From assembly GCA_003154055.1 (NCBI GenBank), contig PMCH01000044.1, positions 1 to 15,309 of the forward strand: a stretch of 15,309 nucleotides of DNA, given 5' to 3'. This DNA comes from Acidobacteriaceae bacterium (GTDB lineage: Bacteria; Acidobacteriota; Terriglobia; Terriglobales; Acidobacteriaceae). The notes beneath the pieces are model-generated. The model saw nothing but the letters and a program-made list of their open reading frames with translations. It was not told the origin of the DNA and made no database searches. Below are positions 8,355-14,974 of the stretch, piece by piece. The first letter of the stretch is position 1; every line of letters starts with the position of its first letter. The translations under genes and the position numbers were made by a program.

Positions 8355-9386
8355 TTAGTAACTCGCCCGGCTCAGCACGACGATCGCAACCAGCAAGACT
8401 CCGATACCCGAATACATCAGTCCCTTCGCTCGGCTCGGAGCCCGTCGCCACTCTCCCAAGCCGATGCCGATTGCATTAGCGAGAAGAAGGCCCGTCGCCA
8501 GACTCAGCGGCCAGCCGATCGATGTGCCGAGCGGTCCGAGCTTGGGCGCAGCAGCACCATAAACAAAGATACTGCCTCCCCACAACAACGCCATCAATGC
8601 CGACAGACCATACAAACGCGCTCCGCCCGGCTGGCGAAACTTTGCCATGCTTCCATTTTTCGCGAGCAAATAACCGCAGAAACCGAGGTTGGCGACCGAC
8701 CCCGCTCCAAGCATCAGGCACCAGATCAGATTCGTGCTGGAAAACTCACTGAGTCCCGCACTGCGCCCAAACTCCGCGATCGGTTCCGAAAGTGTAAACC
8801 CAATGTTAAAAACAGCCGACAGCACACCCGAGCCCGTCGCTAGCAGGAGCGCCACGCCCAACGGACGAGCGCGCCCCACCAGATCGCCCCGCTCTGCCCC
8901 CACGCCGATAGTCTGCTCGCGCTGCCGCCCGGCCGTGCCGCACAGAACAATCCCCACCAATTCAATCGCCACTCCGACGACGATCATTTTTCCCGTTGAC
9001 GGAAACAACTTCTGCGGCGCCAGCAACAACAGCGGGAACAGCGAGCCCAGGGCAGAACTGATCGCCAGCACCAGAGTGTTGGCCAGCGAAATGCCAATCG
9101 CGCTCACGCTTTGCCCGAACATGATGGCTCCAAAACCCCAGGCAAATCCGGCAGCGATGGCGATCCACACAGCATGCGCCGGTGCCTGGGCCAGCACGCC
9201 CCAACTTTGCGGCGCGATGGCAGTGATGATCGTCGCCGGCATCAGCAGGCAGGAGCACGTAATAAAAAGACTCCAGACGTTCTCCCATTCCCAGCGCCCC
9301 AGAAAACGCATGGGCAGCGTGAAGCTTCCGTTCATGAGCCCTGACAAAATTGCCAGCAGCGAACCGACCAGCACGATGTTCCCCAT
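8355..9386 (-). CDS. RhaT-family sugar/proton symporter, 343 aa
   Basis: Inner-membrane transporter with about ten hydrophobic segments across its length. It matches the L-rhamnose/H+ symporter family (RhaT, DMT superfamily) in length (E. coli RhaT is 344 residues) and in landmarks: RFLGRWEWENVWS near the start (RhaT has KKWSWETMWS), AAGFAWGFGAIMFG, the cytoplasmic loop at the middle of the protein, GSVANLGFCGYLLAK and GLGEW near the end. The ATG at 9386 is chosen over an in-frame one at 9485 because GGAAG precedes it and the extra 33 residues are polar. The true substrate need not be rhamnose: family members in other phyla serve other sugars, and the neighbours here point to N-acetylmannosamine or a related hexosamine (inference). 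It is the first gene of the symporter-regulator transcript and diverges from the epimerase/kinase gene. Confidence 0.85.
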   Translation of the reverse strand: MGNIVLVGSLLAILSGLMNGSFTLPMRFLGRWEWENVWSLFITCSCLLMPATIITAIAPQSWGVLAQAPAHAVWIAIAAGFAWGFGAIMFGQSVSAIGISLANTLVLAISSALGSLFPLLLLAPQKLFPSTGKMIVVGVAIELVGIVLCGTAGRQREQTIGVGAERGDLVGRARPLGVALLLATGSGVLSAVFNIGFTLSEPIAEFGRSAGLSEFSSTNLIWCLMLGAGSVANLGFCGYLLAKNGSMAKFRQPGGARLYGLSALMALLWGGSIFVYGAAAPKLGPLGTSIGWPLSLATGLLLANAIGIGLGEWRRAPSRAKGLMYSGIGVLLVAIVVLSRASY

Positions 9387-9457
9387 TTTCTTCCGTCCGT
9401 TCCGCCTAAAGGCCGATGAATGCGATCGCGAGCTCCAGCGCCCAGGATCCCGCAATG

Positions 9458-9493
9458 TTGCACATGAATCTAGTAGGCTATACAATCATACAA
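9458..9493 (+). promoter_or_regulatory. Divergent promoter region with partial copy of the GntR operator
   Basis: The 158-bp gap between the symporter and the epimerase/kinase gene must hold promoters for both. For the plus strand, TACAAT (9481-9486) is a good -10 and TTGCAC (9458-9463), 17 bp upstream, a weak -35. AGGCTATACA (9475-9484) keeps six of the eight fixed bases of TGTnTAnACA and shares CTATACA exactly with the receptor operator. Read on the minus strand, the same place gives TTGTATGATTGTATAG, with TTGTAT twice, 8 bp apart. A regulator bound here would cover the plus-strand -10. No clear minus-strand promoter could be picked out. Confidence 0.4.
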
Positions 9494-9544
9494 CAGAGCA
9501 TCGCGGAGACCTAAAGCAAACTCCGAGAGAGGCGGGGAGGACCA

Positions 9545-11176
9545 ATGTCAGATGCGCTGCAAGAACTGAGAGGCAAGCTGGTGGTGTCGTGCCAGGCCGC
9601 GCCCGGAGATCCCCTCGAAGACACCGAAACCATTCGGCGCATCGCTCGCTCGGTAGCCGGAGGAGGAGCCGCTGGCCTGCGCATTAATAGCCCCGAGCAC
9701 ATAGCAGCCATTCGGCAGGAATCTACGCTCCCCATCATCGGGATTCAGAAGCGCTACCACGGAGAGACGATTCACATCACGCCCGACTTTGCCTCGGCAA
9801 CCGCGCTGGCGGCGGCGGGGGCCTCGATCATTGCACTCGACTGTACTGCACGCGTCTGGCCCGATTGCGATCCCTGGCGAGTTCTGATCGAGCGAATTCA
9901 TCGCGAACTCAAGCTGCCCGTCATGGCCGACGTTGCCACGATCGAGGAGGCCTCGGCCGCTGCCGCCGCAGGCGCCGACATGGTTGGAACCACCTTAAAC
10001 GGATATACGAAAGGAACCCGCAATAATCATTTTTTCAGTTGGCCTTTGTTAGCCGCGATGGTCCAGCAGATTCAAGTGCCGGTGGCTGCCGAAGGTCACA
10101 TCCGTTCACCGGAAGAAGCTCGGCAAGCGCTCTCGATGGGGGCATGGTGCGTGATTGTCGGTTCGGCGATCACTCGCCCGGGCACGATTGCCGCCAACTT
10201 CGTTTGCGCCATAAGTCCCGAACGTGCGGCCGCACCGGCAATCGGCATCGATATCGGTGGGACGTCTATCAAGGCCGGCCTGGTTGATCCTGATGGAGAG
10301 GTAACTCTAGCGACGCAGGTTCCCACGGAAGCGACTGGCGGACGAGATGTAATTGCGGCGAGTTTGTGCCAGGCCGTGCAGCGGGTATTGTCAGCGGCGC
10401 ACAGCCAGGGACTTCAGCCAGCAGGCCTGGGCATTGCCAGCGCCGGAGCGATCAACGCTCAGGATGGTTCCGTTTTTGCCGCGACCGACAATCTTCCCGG
10501 CTGGGCAGGCTTCCAGTTGCGAGCTTTCGTCGAGGACCGGTTTCGTCTTCCGGTCTGGGTTGTAAATGATGCGCACGCTGCTGTGCTCGCGGAACTGCAC
10601 TTTGGCCTCGGACGCAGTCTGTCGGACTTCGTCGCCATCACGATCGGTACCGGGATTGGCGGAGGCGTTGTCTGCGGCAGAAAACTGCTCTCCGGTCAGC
10701 ACGGTTTTGCCGGGTCCATCGGTCACCACGTCATTCACGAGAGCGGACGCCAGTGCAACTGCGGCCGGCGCGGCTGTTTGGAGGCCTATGTCTCCACCGC
10801 CGCCTTGATACGGGAATTCGAAGAGCGCGGTGGTTCGATTCCCGACCCACTGCCCAACGACCTCGCAGGCCTCACCTTACAAATAAACCAGCTCGCCAGC
10901 ACAGGTGCGCCTGCCGCTGTCGGCGCCTACCAGGCCCTAGCGACTCATCTCGCCGAAGGAATTGCCAACATCTTCAATCTGTTTGATCCCGAAGCCGTGC
11001 TGATTTCGGGTGGGCTGGTGGAAGGCCAACCACAGTTTGTTCCCAGCGTGGCCGAACAAGTCGCCGCTCTTTTGCACTTCGGCTCGAAGCGAAAGCCGTG
11101 CGTAAAGGCTGCCACCGCGGGACGGCTTGCCGGCGTGCAGGGCGCGGCAACTCTGGTGTTTGAAGGACAAAAGTAG
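9545..11176 (+). CDS. nanEK: Fused N-acylmannosamine-6-phosphate 2-epimerase / N-acylmannosamine kinase (NanE-NanK), 543 aa
   Basis: Bifunctional cytoplasmic enzyme. Residues 1 to about 225 are a NanE TIM barrel: VSCQAAPGDPL at the start, IGIQKR with the catalytic Lys (K69), ADVATIEEA, VGTTLNGYT, AAEGHIRSPEEA (E183) and GSAIT. Residues about 232-540 are an ROK sugar kinase: DIGGTSIKAG phosphate-binding loop (236-245), catalytic Asp in VNDAHAAV (D342), GTGIGGGVV (368-376) and the zinc motif CNCGRRGC (404-411). The kinase phosphorylates N-acetylmannosamine and the epimerase turns ManNAc 6-phosphate into GlcNAc 6-phosphate. In the usual ROK motif GExGH the Glu is Ser here (GSIGHH, S391); E. coli NanK also departs from Glu at this place, so this fits a NanK rather than a glucokinase. 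GGGGAGG lies 4 bases before the ATG. Fusion of these two genes is known in some bacteria. No lyase, deacetylase or deaminase gene follows. Confidence 0.92.
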   Translation: MSDALQELRGKLVVSCQAAPGDPLEDTETIRRIARSVAGGGAAGLRINSPEHIAAIRQESTLPIIGIQKRYHGETIHITPDFASATALAAAGASIIALDCTARVWPDCDPWRVLIERIHRELKLPVMADVATIEEASAAAAAGADMVGTTLNGYTKGTRNNHFFSWPLLAAMVQQIQVPVAAEGHIRSPEEARQALSMGAWCVIVGSAITRPGTIAANFVCAISPERAAAPAIGIDIGGTSIKAGLVDPDGEVTLATQVPTEATGGRDVIAASLCQAVQRVLSAAHSQGLQPAGLGIASAGAINAQDGSVFAATDNLPGWAGFQLRAFVEDRFRLPVWVVNDAHAAVLAELHFGLGRSLSDFVAITIGTGIGGGVVCGRKLLSGQHGFAGSIGHHVIHESGRQCNCGRRGCLEAYVSTAALIREFEERGGSIPDPLPNDLAGLTLQINQLASTGAPAAVGAYQALATHLAEGIANIFNLFDPEAVLISGGLVEGQPQFVPSVAEQVAALLHFGSKRKPCVKAATAGRLAGVQGAATLVFEGQK

Positions 11177-11287
11177 CAACTGTCGACAGATCGTGACTCG
11201 AACTAAGTGCTGACCCGAGCATAGAGGGCCACTCGAACAATGTCGGAAACAGGCTAGCGAAACTAGCGACGAAGACCAGGACGCACG

Positions 11288-11872
11288 ATGAATCGAGGCA
11301 ACTGCGCGCGACACCGCGATGCTCCTAGCACTGGCAACCTGCGCAAAGGCGGAGGGCACCGAGGCCGCAGACAGGTGCTCACTGTGCAACAGCATGCCTT
11401 CTGCTCCGCCTACATTCGTCTTGGCAGCGCATCCGGCGCCGCAAGGTACGCTGCACATCATCCAGGTTCCGGATATCGGCTGCTTGAGAATCCTTCCATA
11501 CAGGCCCAGATCCGAAAGCTACAACAACAGGCAGAGCGGCGGGAGGAGCGGCTCGCGGAGAGGACTTTTGCCATCGAACGCGAGTTCCTTGATGTGCACC
11601 TTGCTCACCAGATCGCGAACGGCGAGACCCACAAGCTTCGCGGCGATGCCGACCGCGTGAAGGCAATAGCGATCGGCTACAAAGCCTTGGGCGCCATTCA
11701 GCCAAGTCGGGTCGTCGCTCAGGCAAGTACAGCAGTGGTGCCTCCACAGGCCCAGACAGTTTTCGAGATCTACAAATCGAAGTGGCTGCTCGAAAAGGAG
11801 GCAGCGATGTCTGCTCACTTGGAGGAGCAATACGGCAAGAGGCTGCTTCCAGGCAAAGAGACCAAGGACTGA
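11288..11872 (+). CDS. Phage terminase small subunit-like protein, 194 aa
   Basis: Residues about 30-80 read as the DNA-recognition helix-turn-helix of the Terminase_2 family: LTVQQHAFCSAYIRLGSASG, ARYAAHHPGSGYRLLENPSI, QAQIRKL. Residues 80-125 are strongly charged and probably helical (oligomerisation region), and YKALGAIQPS follows. In phages this subunit recognises the packaging site and feeds DNA to the large ATPase/nuclease subunit. No large subunit, portal or other phage gene is visible, and an IS1182 fragment lies downstream, so this is probably a prophage remnant or a reused DNA-binding protein. Its frame is intact. The ATG at 11288 has a modest AGGA about 7 bases upstream. Just before it, CTAGCGA is repeated directly at 11254-11260 and 11263-11269. 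The family call rests mainly on the N-terminal motif. Confidence 0.6.
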   Translation: MNRGNCARHRDAPSTGNLRKGGGHRGRRQVLTVQQHAFCSAYIRLGSASGAARYAAHHPGSGYRLLENPSIQAQIRKLQQQAERREERLAERTFAIEREFLDVHLAHQIANGETHKLRGDADRVKAIAIGYKALGAIQPSRVVAQASTAVVPPQAQTVFEIYKSKWLLEKEAAMSAHLEEQYGKRLLPGKETKD

Positions 11873-11957
11873 TGATCCAACATCGATAGCTGTTGCGATC
11901 ACGATTACACGCAATATAAAAAGGCGCCCACTTTGCGGTAGGTTGTGATTGTTGGGA

Positions 11958-12569
11958 TCACCGCTTACCAAAAGTTGATACCTGATCCTGCTCGTGCACC
12001 GGCTCTTCCACCGGGTTCTGCTCTTCCACTTCTCGCAAATACTGGCGCACGGTGTGGTGCACCTGGGCTGCCTCCCCCAACTGCTCGCGTGGAACGCGGC
12101 TCTGCTTCGACGCATTGGCTTCCACGAAACTGCCGTCTACCGATAAATGCTTCCCCTGCACCAGTCCCACTTCCACACACTGGCGCACGATCTGCTCGAA
12201 TAACTGCTCAAACAGCTTGGACTCCTGAAACCGTCCGTGCCGGTTCTTCGAGAACGTGGAGTGATGCGGAATCTCCTGATCGAAGCCCAGACCGGTGAAC
12301 CAGCGCCACGCCAGATGCATGCGCAACTCTTCCACCAGTCTGCGCTCACTGGTGATGCCGTAGAGATAGCCGATCAGAAGAATGCGCAGCAGCAACTCAG
12401 GGTCGATCGACGGACGACCCGTCTCGCTGTAGCTGTCTTTCAGTTGCTGCCGCACAAACTCGAAACTGATGTGCTTATCGATCAGCCGCAGCAGGTGGGT
12501 TTCAGGGATCTGGTCTTCCAGACGGAAGTAATAGAACAGTGCTTCGGAGCGGTCGTGTTGCCCCATCAT
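11958..12569 (-). pseudogene. IS1182-type transposase, 3'-truncated
   Basis: The reading frame encodes the N-terminal part of an IS1182-family (IS5-related) transposase: GQHDRSEALFYYFRLEDQIP, the DUF772-type region TGRPSIDPELLLRILLIGYL with YGITSERRLVEELRMHLAWR, HHSTFSKNRHGRF, and the first catalytic Asp in LSVDGSFVEANASKQ (about residue 145). Family members are usually 430-500 residues; here the frame leaves the family sequence after EQDQVST and stops four codons later at 11958. The rest of the catalytic domain, with the second Asp and the Glu, is gone, so the element cannot move by itself. The break lies near 11970-11980. The start is placed at 12569, where GGAGG lies about ten bases upstream, instead of at an in-frame ATG at 12608. 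Confidence 0.85.
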
Positions 12570-12683
12570 AATCAGCAGGCCTCCGACAATCAGAATCAAA
12601 CAGCGCATGGGCGAATGCCTTCTTCTAACACGCTTCTGCTGATTCTCATCCTGCTAATCGAAGTGACTTTTTCAACACCCACG

Positions 12684-12698
12684 CCTGTTAACAACAGG
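12684..12698. repeat. Perfect hairpin beside the IS1182 remnant end
   Basis: CCTGTT (12684-12689) and AACAGG (12693-12698) form a 6-bp perfect stem with a 3-base loop. It lies just past ACTTTTTCAACA (12666-12677), a sequence of the kind found at ends of IS1182-like elements, so it may mark the junction between the inserted element and the host DNA. It could also be a small operator for the following gene. There is no T tract on either side. Confidence 0.25.
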
Positions 12699-12737
12699 TA
12701 TCGGAAGTCGCCTCATTCCGGCGTAAACTTGTGCCCT

Positions 12738-13571
12738 ATGCGAGGCCCGATTGTTGGAGCAGCCCTGCTGCTGGTTTTGGCTGCAAGTGCAACTTCTCCT
12801 GTTTGGTGTCAGACAGACCGTGGTGCTGACCAACTAGATTCCGAGTTCAAAGGCAAGATTCTGCTACTTCGGGGTTTCTACTCTGGCAACGACCTGGAGT
12901 ACGACCAGAATGGAGTTTTGCGCGGCACAGCGACACAAGGGCCGTGGACGTTGGCAAATGTCGAGATCACGAAGATTACGGCTACGGCACAGGGTATTGC
13001 GATTGTCGGGAACCGGATGGGTACCTTGTACAGAGGCGGGAAACCGGGCTTCGTCAAGGTTGGGAAGTTGAAGATCGAGGTGACTAAACCCAATTCGGAT
13101 GCAGACACGGAGGCAGAGCTCCACCGATTGTTCAACAAGATTTTCATGGAATCCGGGGAGGAGTTACGGCCTCTGGCGCCTGATTATTGGCAAAGCTATC
13201 TCGCTGGAAGCGACTCGAAGTCAAGGTCTGCGGCTTGGCGAGCGACATTTGTGGACAACAAGAATCAAGTCTTTACCAAATCGGACGCCACGGCTGGAGA
13301 GGTGAGTGCACCTCACGTCGTTTACCTGAAGAACCCCAACTACACCAAAGAGGCTGCCTCCCATCATATTGAGGGCATATCCTCCTTAGGCACGGTAATC
13401 GATAGTACAGGCATGGCGAGCAACATTGCGATCTTGGAACCGTTGGGAATGGGACTTGATGAGCAGGCAATCCTTGCAATAAGGCAGTGGAAATTTCAGC
13501 CTGCGATGAAGAACGGCAAACCGGTTCGAGTTCAGATAGAAATCCAGATGGATTTTCGGTGCTGTCCGTGA
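12738..13571 (+). CDS. Exported protein with TonB C-terminal domain, 277 aa
   Basis: Residues 1-24 look like a signal peptide or membrane anchor (VGAALLLVLAASATSP, then VWCQ). Residues about 38-115 form an unnamed domain (KILLLRGFYSGNDLEYD, RGTATQGPWTLANVEITKI, GKLKIEVTKP). Residues about 187-275 are a TonB C-terminal domain: APHVVYLKNPNYTKEA, GTVIDSTGMASNIAILEPLG, DEQAILAIRQWKFQPAMKNG, KPVRVQIEIQMDF. Such domains normally contact the TonB box of outer-membrane receptors, or act as stand-alone periplasmic domains in Acidobacteriota. No ExbB or ExbD gene is near and the long Pro-rich linker of classic TonB is absent, so energy transfer to the receptor in this window is not shown. The start is uncertain: the ATG at 12738 has a weak ribosome binding site, and an in-frame ATG at 12616, inside the IS-flanking sequence, would add a hydrophobic 41-residue leader. 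Confidence 0.75.
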   Translation: MRGPIVGAALLLVLAASATSPVWCQTDRGADQLDSEFKGKILLLRGFYSGNDLEYDQNGVLRGTATQGPWTLANVEITKITATAQGIAIVGNRMGTLYRGGKPGFVKVGKLKIEVTKPNSDADTEAELHRLFNKIFMESGEELRPLAPDYWQSYLAGSDSKSRSAAWRATFVDNKNQVFTKSDATAGEVSAPHVVYLKNPNYTKEAASHHIEGISSLGTVIDSTGMASNIAILEPLGMGLDEQAILAIRQWKFQPAMKNGKPVRVQIEIQMDFRCCP

Positions 13572-13846
13572 CAGCGTGACGGTGGGATGACCTCCGTCTT
13601 CATAGGAGGGCGGCCCGCGTTTGTCAGTTGGCGTAATATCCCCATTACACTCACAATCCGGCCCCTGTGGGGGTTCTGAGTGAAATCGCCTGTTTTACAG
13701 CAGTTATCGCGCTCCCACCTTTCCGCGTGGGGGGCCCCCGGAGCACGGCTTCATGCTGCTGCAGGTAGCATATAGGCCGGGCGGAAACACAAACTGGAAC
13801 TGCGGACGCTCCGTCGCGAGCGAAGCGTCCACTGTTCACTCCAAGC
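13572..13846. other. Hairpin-rich intergenic region between convergent genes
   Basis: No gene is supported in these 275 bases, which lie between the 3' ends of two convergent genes. Several inverted repeats are packed here: CCTCC/GGAGG (13591-13595 and 13605-13609), GTAAT/ATTAC (13633-13637 and 13644-13648), CCCC-TGT-GGGG (13662-13672), the palindrome GGGGGCCCCC (13730-13739), and GGACGCT/AGCGTCC (13804-13810 and 13824-13830). The last, a perfect 7-bp GC-rich stem next to the ScyD-like stop codon, is the best transcription-terminator candidate, although neither strand has a T tract after it. Confidence 0.4.
13804..13830 (-). terminator. Possible terminator hairpin after the ScyD-like gene
   Basis: GGACGCT (13804-13810) pairs perfectly with AGCGTCC (13824-13830), leaving a 13-base GC-rich loop that itself contains the palindrome TCGCGA. 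It lies 17 bases beyond the stop codon of the minus-strand gene. No run of T follows on the minus strand, so if it ends transcription it would be a weak or factor-assisted terminator. Confidence 0.35.
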
Positions 13847-14923
13847 TTAATTCGACGGTACTATCACTTTCAGCACTTGTCCCGCCCCGACCGGAGGCGG
13901 ACCAAACCCGAGATTCGAAACATACAGATTTCCATCCGGACCGAATGTCATAGCTGTGGGCAGCGACAAACCGGTCGCAATCTCCTTGTACTTGTTCTTG
14001 CCATCGAGTCGCAGGATCTTTCCCGTTTCCGGCGTCGGGAACGGGTTCCCGGTCGTATTCTCTAGCACGTAGAGTCGGCCTTTTCCGTCGAAGGCAAGTC
14101 CCAGAATGTCGCTCAAGCCAATGTAGACGGTGGTGAGCTCCCCCCCCGGCGTAATCTTCATGATTTTCGATGAACCATCCTTGATGGGAAACGTGTCCAG
14201 GTTCCCGACGAAGAAATCATGGCCATCGAAAGCAAGGGCGGTGGGCACGATGTGGCCTTGGATACTCGAGATATCCAAGACCCTGCTGACTCGTCCGCGT
14301 GTCGAGATGGCATCGAGCTCCCCGTGATTCGGCTCAATCGCGTAGAAAACCCCATCGACCGCGATCATGCTGTACCACGTGCCATCGGGTTCGAAGTCGT
14401 CGGGCTCGGGATTTGCGACCGGGTGGCTCTTCTGGAATGTCGACAGATTGGCAACCATGGTCGTGCTGCCATCTGGGTTCACGCGAAGCACCCCGTTTAC
14501 CGTGCCGGCAAGTCCATGGGAGCAGCCAGCCCCGGCCAAAATCGCGTAGAGCGTGTTGCCCATGAACGCCACGTCGGCAACGCCGCTTACCAGGCTGCCC
14601 TGGTTCGCCGAGGTCTGGTCCGAGGGCAGGTTATCGGCGACTGTGGTAACGGTTCCGTCAGGGGTGACCTTCGAAATCCGTGCGGTAAACCCGCCGGTGT
14701 AGGGACCGATCGGAGAAACTACCTGTTTGCATACTCCGACGCTGGACAAAGTTCCCCCCGCGCCGCCTTCCGCAACATAGAGATTGCCGTCCGGACCGAA
14801 CTTCAGACCACGGGGATTGTTGAAGCCCGTGGCGAAAACCGACACGTTGGAGGACATTTGTGCCACCGCAGCCAACGAAACGAGCACAACCATTCCTAGA
14901 ACTACTAATCTAAAAGTCTTCAT
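13847..14923 (-). CDS. ScyD/ScyE-like secreted beta-propeller protein, 358 aa
   Basis: Exported protein: residues 1-22 are a clean signal peptide (MKTFR, hydrophobic core, LAAVAQ). The mature part is built of NHL-like propeller blades. The same nonapeptide FGPDGNLYV occurs in the first blade (residues 42-50) and the last (327-335), with the variant FDGKGRLYV between, and other blades read ISKVTPDGTVTTVADNL, VLRVNPDGSTTMVANL and KIMKITPGGELTTVYIG. This pattern and length fit the ScyD/ScyE family, named after proteins of the cyanobacterial scytonemin cluster; in most other bacteria members are uncharacterised extracytoplasmic propellers. No scytonemin genes are nearby, so the family name does not imply that pathway here. 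AAAGGA lies about 9 bases before the ATG. The gene stands alone, convergent with the TonB-domain gene. Its leader has two tandem hairpins. Confidence 0.8.
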   Translation of the reverse strand: MKTFRLVVLGMVVLVSLAAVAQMSSNVSVFATGFNNPRGLKFGPDGNLYVAEGGAGGTLSSVGVCKQVVSPIGPYTGGFTARISKVTPDGTVTTVADNLPSDQTSANQGSLVSGVADVAFMGNTLYAILAGAGCSHGLAGTVNGVLRVNPDGSTTMVANLSTFQKSHPVANPEPDDFEPDGTWYSMIAVDGVFYAIEPNHGELDAISTRGRVSRVLDISSIQGHIVPTALAFDGHDFFVGNLDTFPIKDGSSKIMKITPGGELTTVYIGLSDILGLAFDGKGRLYVLENTTGNPFPTPETGKILRLDGKNKYKEIATGLSLPTAMTFGPDGNLYVSNLGFGPPPVGAGQVLKVIVPSN

Positions 14924-14938
14924 ACAAGGTGTCCTTTC

Positions 14939-14974
14939 GAGCTCGATGAGCTCTTCCTGGCAATTCCTGCCAGG
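14939..14974 (-). promoter_or_regulatory. Two tandem hairpins in the leader of the ScyD-like gene
   Basis: GAGCTC-GAT-GAGCTC (14939-14953) and CCTGGCA-ATTCC-TGCCAGG (14956-14974) are two perfect stem-loops, of 6 and 7 bp, side by side. They end directly upstream of the AAAGGA ribosome binding site of the minus-strand gene. They may control translation or mRNA stability, or mark a regulator-binding site. No known riboswitch was recognised. Confidence 0.4.

Noticed and set aside
8689..9687. 332-codon plus-strand open frame across the symporter and into nanEK
   Set aside because: It is antisense to the RhaT-family gene and out of frame with nanEK; the composition is Ser/Pro/Arg/Thr-rich, with no recognisable family.
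289..12677. Identical 12-mer ACTTTTTCAACA at 289-300 and 12666-12677 as a pair of IS ends
   Set aside because: Several 12-base matches are expected by chance in a window this long, the flanks differ at once, and both copies are in the same orientation.
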